In this document: positions 26,218 through 34,471 of the stretch, in pieces
How the letters are laid out: every line of letters starts with the position of its first letter
How positions within the stretch are numbered: the stretch's first letter is position 1
Source of the DNA: Photobacterium ganghwense
GTDB lineage: Bacteria > Pseudomonadota > Gammaproteobacteria > Enterobacterales > Vibrionaceae
NCBI RefSeq assembly: GCF_003025595.1
Contig: NZ_PYMI01000001.1
Span: 372,001-436,000 of the forward strand
Length of the DNA stretch: 64,000 nucleotides
Direction of reading: 5' to 3'
Notes under the pieces: generated by a model
What the model was told of the DNA's origin: nothing
Databases searched by the model: none
What the model saw: the letters and a program-made list of their open reading frames with translations, nothing else
Made by a program: the position numbers and the translations under genes

Positions 26218-27426
26218 ATGAAGCAATCCATGACCTTTACCTTTCTCACCTCTTCAGCCCTGATCTTTCTGGCAGGCTGTGATGACGGCACAGCCCGGGA
26301 TCAGGAACTGATTCAGCAACTTCAGAATAAAATTGACGTCCTGGAGCAACAACTCTCCCAGTCATCGCCCGGAGGCATCGCCAACCTCCCTACCGATACC
26401 ATGGCGCTCCAGCAAAAAGTCATGGAGCTGGAAAAACAGCTGTCCGAACAAAACAACAAAACGCAACCGCTAGTTTCAGAAACACTGGCGCAAATTCGGC
26501 AAAAAGGTTATTTGCAATGCGGTGTAAGTACCGGGCTGCCCGGATTCTCATACCCGAATGACAAAGGCGAATGGAACGGGTTAGATGTGGAGTTATGTCA
26601 GGCTGTCGCCGCAGCCGCGCTCGGTGACAAATACATGGTCAAATACATTCCCCTCACCGCCAAAGAGCGTTTTACCTCGCTGCAATCGGGCGACATCGAC
26701 ATTCTTTCACGCAACACGACCTGGACCTTAAATCGGGATACGGCACTAGGGCTGAACTTTGCCGGAATCAATTATTACGATGGTCAAGGGTTTATGATTC
26801 ACAAGTCACTGGAAATCAGCAAAGCAACCGAGCTGGATGGCGCCAGAATTTGTGTTCAGGCCGGAACCACCACCGAGCTGAATCTGGAGGACTATTTCCG
26901 CTTTCATGAAATCCGTTATACCTCAGTCCCGTTTGATACCGCATCTGAAACCGTAAAAGGCTTTGAGGCCGGTAAATGTGATGCCCTGACGGCAGATCAG
27001 TCTGGTCTTTATTCCCTGCGCCTGCATTTGGCAGAACCGGAAACCGCTGTTGTATTAGCTGACATCATTTCCAAAGAGCCTCTCGGGCCGGTTGTACGCC
27101 AGGGCGATGACCTGTGGTTCAATATTGTGAAATGGACGTTATTCACCATGATACAAGCTGAAGAGCTGGGAGTATCCTCACACAATGTGGACGACATGAA
27201 GGCATCTAATGACCCCGACATTCTCCGTCTAATCGGTTTGTCAGGGCCTAAAGGCAAAGGACTTGGCCTGAATGACGACTGGAGTTACCAGGTCATCAAA
27301 CAAGTGGGTAACTACGGCGAGAGCTTTGAACGCACGGTAGGCATGCGTTCCTCACTCAAAATTAAACGCGGCCTCAATGCACTCTGGTCTGATGGTGGAC
27401 TGCAATACGCCCCGCCGTTACGCTGA
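26218..27426 (+). CDS. Lipid-anchored amino-acid-binding protein (AapJ-like) with coiled-coil stalk
   Basis: A 402-residue type-3 solute-binding protein most like AapJ, the general L-amino acid binding protein. Unlike AapJ it has a lipoprotein signal (MKQSMTFTFLTSSALIFLAG, then Cys21) and a stalk of about 65 residues with heptad-like patterns (IQQLQNKIDVLEQQLSQ and LQQKVMELEKQLSEQ) before the binding domain. The binding domain begins near residue 97 (IRQKGYLQCGVSTGLPGFS) and shows RNTTWTLNRD, RICVQAGTTTELNLEDY and LTADQSGLYSLR, all AapJ-like. AGGA precedes the ATG. There are no permease or ATPase genes beside it, so it may serve a transporter elsewhere or act as a sensor ligand-binding protein. 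Confidence 0.85.
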   Translation: MKQSMTFTFLTSSALIFLAGCDDGTARDQELIQQLQNKIDVLEQQLSQSSPGGIANLPTDTMALQQKVMELEKQLSEQNNKTQPLVSETLAQIRQKGYLQCGVSTGLPGFSYPNDKGEWNGLDVELCQAVAAAALGDKYMVKYIPLTAKERFTSLQSGDIDILSRNTTWTLNRDTALGLNFAGINYYDGQGFMIHKSLEISKATELDGARICVQAGTTTELNLEDYFRFHEIRYTSVPFDTASETVKGFEAGKCDALTADQSGLYSLRLHLAEPETAVVLADIISKEPLGPVVRQGDDLWFNIVKWTLFTMIQAEELGVSSHNVDDMKASNDPDILRLIGLSGPKGKGLGLNDDWSYQVIKQVGNYGESFERTVGMRSSLKIKRGLNALWSDGGLQYAPPLR

Positions 27427-27445
27427 CGCATCAACAATCTGAAAT

Positions 27446-27477
27446 TTAAGAAAACTGATACTTAAGAAAACTGGCAC
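27446..27477. repeat. 16-nt tandem repeat (two copies)
   Basis: ttaagaaaactgatac (27446-27461) and ttaagaaaactggcac (27462-27477) differ at two positions; a decayed third copy follows. It lies 20 nt after the binding-protein stop. Confidence 0.75.
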
Positions 27478-27485
27478 TTAAAAAT

Positions 27486-27535
27486 AAGCTTGGTGGTTTA
27501 TGGCATGAGCACAAAACCATCAAGCTTCTTTCATT
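27486..27535 (+). terminator. Terminator of the lipid-anchored binding protein gene
   Basis: 14-bp stem aagcttggtggttt/aaaccatcaagctt (27486-27499 with 27514-27527, one G-U), 14-nt loop, followed by CTTTCATTT. Confidence 0.7.
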
Positions 27536-27771
27536 TGGGATGCTGAACAATCACCTTCGAAGTGATTTGAACCGCCAGGTTGTAACATTCGTTTACAACT
27601 TTAGCCACCACGATAAAGAATTGTTAAGTATCATCTTTGTCAAACAGTTACACTGACATACAATGCCTGGGGCAAGCCTCATCCAATAACGAGCGACTTG
27701 TAATTGGCGACACTCGCCCCAATCTATGTATTATCAGAATATCTACATAACTAACCCTGAGGGGACTATTT
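27536..27771. other. Upstream region of yccA
   Basis: Non-coding, and part of a 345-nt gap together with the terminator and repeat before it. Contains a near-palindrome aatcaccttcgaagtgatt at 27548-27566. The yccA promoter is expected here but was not pinned down. Confidence 0.4.
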
Positions 27772-28437
27772 ATGAACGATCGTATTGTCAATCGTGACAC
27801 AGCTTACGAGAGCGTACTATCTACCAACAAGGTTCTACGTAACACTTACTTCCTGCTATCTCTGACGCTGGTCTGGTCAGCCGTTGTTGCCGGTTTTGCA
27901 ATGACGATGAACCTGCCTCACCCAGGTCTGATTCTGACTCTGGTTGGCTTCTACGGTCTGCTGTTCCTGACAGAAAAGAACCGCAACAGCAGCTTGGGGC
28001 TGGTTTTCACATTCGCACTGACAGGCTTCATGGGCTATACATTGGGTCCAATTCTGAACATGTACGTCGGCGCAGGTCTTGGCCATGCCATTATCCCTGC
28101 ACTGGGTGGTACAGCACTGACGTTCTTTGCGTGTTCAGCCTACGCCCTGACCACCAAGCGTGATCTGTCTTTCCTGGGCGGCATGCTGTTGGCTGGTTTC
28201 GTGGCCATTGTTGTTGCCATGATTGCGAACATCTTCCTGCAAATGCCAATGCTGTCTCTGGCTATCAGCGGTATGTTTGTACTGTTCTCATCAGCAGCGA
28301 TTCTGCTGACGACTCAGAGCATTGTGCGTGGTGGTGAGACTAACTACATTTCAGCGACTGTGTCTCTGTATGTGTCGATCTACAACCTGTTCCTGAGCCT
28401 GCTGCAAATCCTGGGCGTAATGGGCAGTGACGACTAA
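27772..28437 (+). CDS. yccA: Bax inhibitor-1/YccA family membrane protein
   Basis: A 221-residue protein with seven TM segments, matching YccA (E. coli 219 residues), which interacts with and modulates the membrane protease FtsH. The N terminus is cytoplasmic (MNDRIVNRDTAYESVLSTNK) and the C-terminal TM has the family pattern SLYVSIYNLFLSLLQILG. RBS GAGGGG precedes the ATG. It is followed by tusE, as in the E. coli yccA-tusE-yccX-rlmI neighbourhood, but has its own terminator. Confidence 0.94.
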   Translation: MNDRIVNRDTAYESVLSTNKVLRNTYFLLSLTLVWSAVVAGFAMTMNLPHPGLILTLVGFYGLLFLTEKNRNSSLGLVFTFALTGFMGYTLGPILNMYVGAGLGHAIIPALGGTALTFFACSAYALTTKRDLSFLGGMLLAGFVAIVVAMIANIFLQMPMLSLAISGMFVLFSSAAILLTTQSIVRGGETNYISATVSLYVSIYNLFLSLLQILGVMGSDD

Positions 28438-28442
28438 TTCGC

Positions 28443-28466
28443 TAGTGGTTAGTGGTTAGTGGTTAG
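28443..28466. repeat. Heptanucleotide tandem repeat after yccA
   Basis: tagtggt repeated three times plus a partial copy, starting 6 nt after the yccA stop. Confidence 0.8.
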
Positions 28467-28538
28467 AAGCTGAACATCAGCGTATAGCCAACGAATAGAC
28501 AGCTGCCGTTTTCATCTTGGCAATAGTCCAGTTCATTC

Positions 28539-28564
28539 AAAAAGCGCCTTCGGGCGCTTTTTTC
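28539..28564 (+). terminator. Rho-independent terminator of yccA
   Basis: 10-bp stem aaaaagcgcc/ggcgcttttt with a stable ttcg tetraloop (28539-28548 with 28553-28562) and a T run. Confidence 0.93.
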
Positions 28565-28700
28565 ATTCTGTCGCCACCTTTCCTCTTTCTTGTACCAATT
28601 TATTTTTCCAGCCGGAATTTCTCTTTCTCGCCGCAAATGGAAACTTGCAGCGTCTCACGATAATCACTATTCTTTCCCCGTTCCAAAAACGAGGCGCAAC

Positions 28701-29030
28701 ATGCTTGAATTTGAAGGTAAACAGATCGAAACCGATGCACACGGTTATTTAAAGCACACTGATGACTGGTCAGAAGCCTTGGTTCCTGTCCTGGCACAGG
28801 AAGAAGGCATTGAACTGACTGACGCACACTGGGAAGTCGTGCGTTTTGTGCGTGAGTTTTATCAGGAGTTTAACACCTCGCCAGCTATTCGCATGCTGGT
28901 GAAGGCGATGGCGAAAAAGTACGGTGAAGAGAAAGGCAACTCACGTTACCTGTATAAACTGTTCCCGAAAGGTCCGGCAAAACAAGCAACAAAGCTGGCT
29001 GGCCTGCCTAAGCCGGTGAAGTGCATTTAA
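28701..29030 (+). CDS. tusE: Sulfur relay protein TusE (DsrC family)
   Basis: A 109-residue DsrC/TusE protein. The conserved C-terminal sulfur-carrying cysteine is penultimate (Cys108 in LPKPVKCI), and the core [17 protein letters not shown] and [18 protein letters not shown] matches the family. TusE takes sulfur from TusBCD and passes it to MnmA for 2-thiolation of tRNA wobble uridine. GAGG lies 7 nt upstream of the ATG; a longer frame from 28590 is not supported. Its position between yccA and yccX is conserved with E. coli. Confidence 0.94.
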   Translation: MLEFEGKQIETDAHGYLKHTDDWSEALVPVLAQEEGIELTDAHWEVVRFVREFYQEFNTSPAIRMLVKAMAKKYGEEKGNSRYLYKLFPKGPAKQATKLAGLPKPVKCI

Positions 29031-29036
29031 GATAAC

Positions 29037-29058
29037 ATGCACTTAGCTTTAAGTGCAT
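29037..29058. other. Short hairpin after tusE
   Basis: 9-bp stem atgcactta/taagtgcat with a 4-nt loop, directly after the tusE stop. It has no T tract and precedes the main terminator. Confidence 0.5.
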
Positions 29059-29093
29059 GGTGGATAACGGATATCCCAGATTTTGTTATTAAT

Positions 29094-29130
29094 AAGAGGC
29101 CAAGCCATAACAACAGCTTGGCCTCTTTGC
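29094..29130. terminator. Bidirectional terminator between tusE and yccX
   Basis: Perfect 12-bp stem aagaggccaagc/gcttggcctctt (29094-29105 with 29116-29127), 10-nt loop, TTT on the plus side; lies between convergent genes. Confidence 0.8.
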
Positions 29131-29285
29131 TCATTCTTTCCCTGAATTCTCTTAACGCCTTCATTGGCTTAATAACTTAATTTACATACAGAACAGCGCT
29201 TAACCGCCACAAGTGCTATAATTGTTCACACTGTCTTGAAGGCTATCTCCAGTCCCAGACAAATGCAGCATCTAGTGTACATAAG

Positions 29286-29558
29286 CTACATGATTTCAAA
29301 GCCATCGACATGGCGCCATTCGACGGTTTCGCTGGCTATACCATCAACCCGGGACGTGGCCGGACCTCTGTTTAACCATTCCAGGAGCTTCCCTACCTGC
29401 ACCTCATTGCCACAGGCAAGTACTTCAACACTGCCATCCGGTAAGTTTTTCGCATAACCGCTCAGCCCAAGCCGTAATCCCTCATGCGCAGTGTGGAATC
29501 GAAACCCTACCCCTTGCACCATTCCATTCACTACGGCTTTTGCACAAATTTGTGACAT
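29286..29558 (-). CDS. yccX: Acylphosphatase
   Basis: A 90-residue acylphosphatase, the usual family length. Catalytic residues are present: Arg20 in VQGVGFR and Asn38 in GYAKNLPDGSVEV. It hydrolyses the carboxyl-phosphate bond of acyl phosphates in the cytoplasm. It is on the minus strand, convergent with tusE, and its start codon overlaps a CRP-like palindrome that also lies upstream of the divergent chemotaxis gene. Confidence 0.94.
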   Translation of the reverse strand: MSQICAKAVVNGMVQGVGFRFHTAHEGLRLGLSGYAKNLPDGSVEVLACGNEVQVGKLLEWLNRGPATSRVDGIASETVEWRHVDGFEIM

Positions 29559-29566
29559 GCATCACC
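29551..29566. promoter_or_regulatory. CRP-like site between yccX and the MCP gene
   Basis: TGTGA-catgca-TCACC matches the CRP consensus TGTGA-N6-TCACA at 9 of 10 core positions. It overlaps the yccX start codon and lies about 80 nt upstream of the MCP start, so it could activate the MCP gene or repress yccX. Confidence 0.5.
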
Positions 29567-29643
29567 TCAAGTATTCTATCCATTAATCGATATTATTTTA
29601 CAATCAGCACACATTGCTAAGCTTCTGTTTTATAGGAATTAAC

Positions 29644-31050
29644 ATGAAAGAAGTTGCATTCAGATGGATCGACAAATACCTTATCCACTTAACAATACAG
29701 GAAAAATTCACCCTCCTATTCCTTCTTCCCGTCATCGCTATTGTTAGCGTAGCTTCTATTTTAGTGGACGCGGCAGATGAACAACGTATTGAAATCACGA
29801 CGCAACACCTGCAAAACACCGCAAGCATTCTTTCCCAGCATCAAATTCCTTCCTCAGAAGCCGCCGGTTTACTGCTGAACAGCGGACTTTCCGTTGGCAC
29901 CAGCTCAGGCTCAATCACAGCCAATGTACCGGGCATGGCCTACAGCATTAGTGCGACTTACATGCCGGGACTGCTGAGCTACTTGAGCACCGGCCAGATC
30001 GCATTAATGGCTACTCTGATCGTTCTGGCAATGGCCGTGGTGTACTACATCATGACATTTATTGGCGGTGCCATGTTTACCACCAATAAAGCGCTGCAGG
30101 CTCTGGCAGACGGTGATCTGACTAACCGCATGAACTTCTTTAAAGTCCGTGACGAATTCAGCACCATTGCCATCACGATTGATAAAGTTAGCGAACGTGA
30201 ACAGCAGTTGGTTCTGGCGACTCAGCAGGCGACTGCCCTGATGCAGCAAATCAGCAGCAGTCTTCGTCAACGCAGCCTGGAAAGCGAGCACTTGTCATCG
30301 TCTCAGCAACAACATTTAGACTCACTGGCCAGCGCCACCGAAGAAATGGCGACCTCAATCCGCGAAGTCGCCAGCCATGCCCACGAAACGTCTGAGCAGA
30401 CCCGAGAAGCTCAACAGGTTTCGGAACAGGGACGCGCCCAGGTGAACCAGACGCGTGATGCCATTTCTCGCCTCAGCACCGAGATTGCGCTGGCTGCGGA
30501 AGCCGTTGCAGAGCTCGACAGCAATGCCGCAAGAATTGACGACGTTGTTACCACCATCAACGGTATTTCTGAGCAAACTAACCTGCTGGCGCTGAATGCA
30601 GCCATTGAGGCCGCCCGTGCGGGTGAGCAAGGCCGTGGGTTTGCCGTGGTAGCCGACGAAGTTCGTACCCTGGCGGGGCGTACTCAGAGTGCCACCGTTG
30701 AAATTCAGCAGATGATTGAATCTTTACAGCAGCACAGCCAGCAGCTGATGGCCGTGATGAAAAATACCGTCGATAACGCCCAGAGCAGTGAGTCCCTGAT
30801 GCATTCTGTCGACAATGAAATCACTCATATCACGGAACGCAACCAACTGATTTCTGACCGAAGTACAGAAATTGCGGCCGCGGCCGAACAACAAGGTGCC
30901 GTAGCTGACAATATCGCCGGAGATGTTGAGCAGGTGCGAACCCAGTCTCATCAAATCTGCGATGTTATCAGCCAGTCTGCGCAGGAAATCGAGCAACTGA
31001 ACAAACAGGCTGAAGTGCTGGAGTCGCTGATGAACGGGCTTAAAGCCTGA
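29644..31050 (+). CDS. Methyl-accepting chemotaxis protein
   Basis: A 468-residue chemoreceptor. TM1 lies at about residues 18-37, a short periplasmic region of roughly 75 residues follows, TM2 is at about 115-140, then a HAMP linker and the long cytoplasmic helical bundle. The signalling tip [20 protein letters not shown] and [18 protein letters not shown] is intact. The periplasmic domain is too small for a classical four-helix or Cache sensor. The ATG at 29644 has AGGAATTA upstream. It interrupts the yccX-rlmI neighbourhood seen in E. coli. No CheB/CheR-binding C-terminal pentapeptide was seen; the ligand is unknown. Confidence 0.92.
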   Translation: MKEVAFRWIDKYLIHLTIQEKFTLLFLLPVIAIVSVASILVDAADEQRIEITTQHLQNTASILSQHQIPSSEAAGLLLNSGLSVGTSSGSITANVPGMAYSISATYMPGLLSYLSTGQIALMATLIVLAMAVVYYIMTFIGGAMFTTNKALQALADGDLTNRMNFFKVRDEFSTIAITIDKVSEREQQLVLATQQATALMQQISSSLRQRSLESEHLSSSQQQHLDSLASATEEMATSIREVASHAHETSEQTREAQQVSEQGRAQVNQTRDAISRLSTEIALAAEAVAELDSNAARIDDVVTTINGISEQTNLLALNAAIEAARAGEQGRGFAVVADEVRTLAGRTQSATVEIQQMIESLQQHSQQLMAVMKNTVDNAQSSESLMHSVDNEITHITERNQLISDRSTEIAAAAEQQGAVADNIAGDVEQVRTQSHQICDVISQSAQEIEQLNKQAEVLESLMNGLKA

Positions 31051-31077
31051 TCACTCTGATATATCGCATCACATGGC

Positions 31078-31111
31078 AAGGGGAATGGCGGACCATTCCC
31101 CTTTTTTCTTT
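31078..31111 (+). terminator. Rho-independent terminator of the MCP gene
   Basis: 11-bp stem aaggggaatgg/ccattcccctt (31078-31088 with 31093-31103), loop cgga, followed by a T-rich run. Confidence 0.92.
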
Positions 31112-31183
31112 GTTCAGAATTTGATTTTCCGCTGTTTCGACAACATAATACGCCCCCATTCTTCCATCCATACAGAGCATGTC

Positions 31184-32374
31184 ATGACAGCTTCTATTTA
31201 TCTGGTTAAAGGCCGTGAAAAATCACTTCGCCGCCGCCACCCTTGGGTCTTTTCTCGTGGTATCCAACGCGTTGAAGGTAAGCCATCATTAGGTGAAACG
31301 GTTGAAATTTTTGACCATAAAGGCGAATGGTTAGCACGTGGTGCTTTCTCACCTCAGTCTCAAATCCGTGTACGTGTATGGACTTTTGATCGTAACGAAG
31401 CAATCGACGTTAACTTTTTCATCAAACGTCTGAAAACAGCGCAAGGGCTGCGCGACATCCTGGCGGATCGAGATGGCCTGACGGGTTACCGCCTGATTGC
31501 GGCTGAATCTGATGGTCTGCCGGGCATTACCATTGACCGCTACCAGGATTTTCTGGTATGCCAGCTGCTAAGTGCCGGTGCAGAAGCGCAAAAAGAAGCG
31601 TTAATTGAAGCTCTGAACACTTGCTACCCGGAATGCAGTATCTACGAGCGTTCTGACGTTGCCGTCCGGAAGAAGGAAGGCCTGAAACAACGTACCGGCG
31701 TACTTTCTGGCGAAGAGCCGCCAAAATTTGTCACCATTGAAGAGAATGGCGTCAAAATCAATGTTGATATCGTGGGCGGCCACAAAACCGGTTTCTACCT
31801 GGATCAACGTGACAGCCGTCAGGCTGCCGTGAAATATGTGAACGGCAAACGTGTGTTGAACTGTTTCTGTTACACCGGCGGTTTCGGCCTGTATGCCCTG
31901 AAAGGCGGTGCAAGCCAGGTGGTGAACGTTGACGTGTCTCAGCCTGCGCTGGACACCGCACGCATGAACGCCGAAATGAATGGCTACCCGCTTGAGAATG
32001 CTGAATTTCTCAATGCCGACGTCTTCAAACTGCTGCGCGAATACCGTGATCGTGGTGAGCTGTTTGATGTAGTTATCATGGATCCGCCAAAATTTGCAGA
32101 GTCAAAATCTCAGCTGGTTGGCGCATGTCGTGGCTATAAAGATATCAATATGCTGGCGATGCAGATTCTGAAACCAGGCGGCACACTGCTGACTTACTCC
32201 TGCTCAGGACTGATGGACAATAACCTGTTCCAGAAAATTATTGCTGATGCCGCATTGGATGCCAACCGTGAGGTACAGTTCATTGAGCGTTTCGCTCAGG
32301 CAGCCGACCACCCACTGGACAGCGCGTACCCGGAAGGTTTCTACCTGAAAGGATTTGCCTGCTACGTGAAGTAA
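31184..32374 (+). CDS. rlmI: 23S rRNA m5C1962 methyltransferase RlmI
   Basis: A 396-residue protein, identical in length to E. coli RlmI (YccW). A PUA-like N-terminal domain (about 1-75, [20 protein letters not shown]) is followed by a Rossmann SAM-dependent methyltransferase domain. SAM-binding [20 protein letters not shown] and the catalytic region [10 protein letters not shown] plus [11 protein letters not shown] are visible. It methylates C1962 of 23S rRNA at C5. The start at 31184 agrees with E. coli; the frame extends upstream without homology. A terminator follows. Confidence 0.95.
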   Translation: MTASIYLVKGREKSLRRRHPWVFSRGIQRVEGKPSLGETVEIFDHKGEWLARGAFSPQSQIRVRVWTFDRNEAIDVNFFIKRLKTAQGLRDILADRDGLTGYRLIAAESDGLPGITIDRYQDFLVCQLLSAGAEAQKEALIEALNTCYPECSIYERSDVAVRKKEGLKQRTGVLSGEEPPKFVTIEENGVKINVDIVGGHKTGFYLDQRDSRQAAVKYVNGKRVLNCFCYTGGFGLYALKGGASQVVNVDVSQPALDTARMNAEMNGYPLENAEFLNADVFKLLREYRDRGELFDVVIMDPPKFAESKSQLVGACRGYKDINMLAMQILKPGGTLLTYSCSGLMDNNLFQKIIADAALDANREVQFIERFAQAADHPLDSAYPEGFYLKGFACYVK

Positions 32375-32402
32375 TAGTCTTTACTGCCGAACTGCTATCA
32401 CA

Positions 32403-32435
32403 AAAAGAGCCAGCGCTATGCTGGCTCTTTTGTTT
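32403..32435 (+). terminator. Rho-independent terminator of rlmI
   Basis: 12-bp stem aaaagagccagc/gctggctctttt (32403-32414 with 32420-32431), loop gctat, then GTTT. Confidence 0.9.
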
Positions 32436-32492
32436 GGCTTTGCCTATTCCGTCGGATTTGACCTGCGTTAAATACGTTTATTTAATACAGGG

Positions 32493-33251
32493 TTAGGTCA
32501 GCATAGCTGCCACACAACCACACAGCGTCATTACAAACAAAAACCACTTCAGGGTTTCCGGCTTAGCACGAATGGCAAACTTCACCGCCAGGTGAGAACC
32601 CACCATAGTGCCGACAGCCAGTACCAGACCCGGGATCCACATCACCAGCCCTTCCATGACAAACAACGCCAGGGCAACGACGGTGAACACCAGTGTACAC
32701 AACATTTTCAGAGCATTCGCCCGAACCAGATCATAGCGGAGCGTCCCGGCCAGTGCCGCCAGCAACACAAACCCGACACCGGCCTGCACAAACCCGCCGT
32801 AAAATCCTGCCAGCCCCAACCCCCACCATGAACTCGGAGTGTCTTTCACTTTACGAGGCTCTGTGCCCGGAGGGGGCGCAACGATAGCGGGTTTGAGCAA
32901 AATAATCAGCGCCATAGACAGCATGGTGCCGAGCAACAACGGTTTGATAATTCCTGCCGGGGCGTAAGCCGCCGCCGCTGCGCCCAACAAGCCACCAATA
33001 ATGGTGGGTACCATTATCCCGCCGGTATCAGAGGCATCCAGCTTACCGTGATGCCTGAAGCCAAGGAGTGCGGTCAGGCCCTGCAATACGACCCCGACTC
33101 GGTTAGTAGCATTGGCCACTTCAGCCGGCATTCCCATCACCATCAGGGCAGGCAGCGTCAGGTTTGAGCCGCCCCCGGCGAGCGTATTAATAATGCCGGC
33201 AAGAAAGCCGGTGCTCACCAGCAGCCCGAGGTGAAACCAAGAAATGTCCAT
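32493..33251 (-). CDS. TSUP (TauE/SafE) family membrane transporter
   Basis: A 252-residue membrane protein with about eight hydrophobic segments and the two-repeat TSUP pattern: FLAGIINTLAGGGSNLTLPA in the first half and GFYGGFVQAGVGFVLLAAL in the second. TSUP proteins transport sulfite, sulfonates, sulfoacetate or related anions; the substrate cannot be told here. RBS AAGGAAAGAG precedes the ATG. It is divergent from yccT and interrupts the ycc block found in E. coli. Confidence 0.87.
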   Translation of the reverse strand: MDISWFHLGLLVSTGFLAGIINTLAGGGSNLTLPALMVMGMPAEVANATNRVGVVLQGLTALLGFRHHGKLDASDTGGIMVPTIIGGLLGAAAAAYAPAGIIKPLLLGTMLSMALIILLKPAIVAPPPGTEPRKVKDTPSSWWGLGLAGFYGGFVQAGVGFVLLAALAGTLRYDLVRANALKMLCTLVFTVVALALFVMEGLVMWIPGLVLAVGTMVGSHLAVKFAIRAKPETLKWFLFVMTLCGCVAAMLT

Positions 33252-33449
33252 TTACTCTTTCCTTGTTTTGGTTATTTTTTATCCCTTGCGGGCATGCCAG
33301 AGTAAACAAAAAGTCACATAAGATCATTACTTTCTAACCATTCAACGTTATTATTCAGGATAGATTCAGCGATACAGAGCCAGACTTCTCAGATCAAAAC
33401 AAAATCTCAGTAACCTGTTTGGAATTCAGACATTTTTCAAGGACTTTCT

Positions 33450-34073
33450 ATGAAATTGCGTACTGCGTTATTAGCCATTACAGCGTGTGGTCTTAGTTTC
33501 TCATCACTGGCGGACGTAAAACTGGCCATGCCTTACCAGGCCGAAACGATTCTGGTCAATGGCGTCAAAAATAATGGTGATAAGTCACTGACACTTCCAA
33601 ACGGTGTCAATCAGATTGCTTTCAAATTCAAGGATTCCCTGCGTGAAAACGGTGATGACCACCTTTTCACATCTGATGTTATCGTCGTAAAATTTGACGC
33701 CTCCGACGCCAATATCAACCTGGAACTGCCAAAAATCCGTTCAGGTCAGGAAGCACGTAAATTCAACCAGGAGCCAACATTCAATCTTGTTGATGCTTCT
33801 GGCACCAAAGTGGACTTTACTCAGGACAAACTTCTGAAAAAAGGTCTGCAATTTGGCCGTAACTATGAAGCTGAAATTGTGGCATACAACCAGTCTGGTC
33901 AAGCTGCCGCGATTGCACCGATTGCTGCAATTTCAACGGCACAGGCAGTGACAACTTTGCCTGCTAATGCAGCGCCGCAAGGTCAGAATGTTGCAGAAAA
34001 CATGCTGATGTACTGGTATGCCCAGGCTGACGAGCAGACTCGCGCCCGCTTTAAGGCCGCGATTAGTCAGTAA
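33450..34073 (+). CDS. yccT: DUF2057 family periplasmic protein (YccT-like)
   Basis: A 207-residue exported protein with a signal peptide (MKLRTALLAITACGLSFSSLA, cleavage before DVKL) and the DUF2057 core beginning KLAMPYQAETILVNGVK. E. coli YccT is a member; it has been linked to curli control, but no csg genes are near, so the role here is open. Its placement beyond rlmI keeps the E. coli ycc order. RBS AAGGAC; a terminator follows. Confidence 0.87.
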   Translation: MKLRTALLAITACGLSFSSLADVKLAMPYQAETILVNGVKNNGDKSLTLPNGVNQIAFKFKDSLRENGDDHLFTSDVIVVKFDASDANINLELPKIRSGQEARKFNQEPTFNLVDASGTKVDFTQDKLLKKGLQFGRNYEAEIVAYNQSGQAAAIAPIAAISTAQAVTTLPANAAPQGQNVAENMLMYWYAQADEQTRARFKAAISQ

Positions 34074-34104
34074 TACTATCTAACAAGCTGTTAAGCCATA
34101 CATC

Positions 34105-34140
34105 AATACCTCAGACTGACAATCAGTCTGGGGTATTTTT
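34105..34140 (+). terminator. Rho-independent terminator of yccT
   Basis: Stem aatacctcagact/agtctggggtatt (34105-34117 with 34125-34137, one G-U pair), followed by TTTTT. Confidence 0.88.
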
Positions 34141-34471
34141 ATCCCTTCGAATACTAATTCATTTTGCCATGCCCAGCCTCAGTGGTTGCGCACGCGCTTG
34201 CACGCTGTCGTTCATACAGTCGTGACTCTTCGCTACAAAGCTACCTTCTGACAATATTTCCGCTTAATTTTTTCGTTAAAAACCGGTTATTGCTGCAAAT
34301 TAACTGATGAATCTTTGCATCTGAATGCAGATATTTTGCGAGTTATTCGATGAATAACGAGAAATTTCAGTGAATATCTGATCCCTCTCCCTATAGTTAT
34401 TTCACGGCAGAACAAAAGACCACTACAGCCGTCATTCTGAATATCCAACGTTCAATAACTAAGGAATATCA
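34141..34471. other. Upstream region of the chitinase gene
   Basis: About 330 nt with no ORF. Presumably holds the chitinase promoter; no operator could be identified with confidence. Confidence 0.45.
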
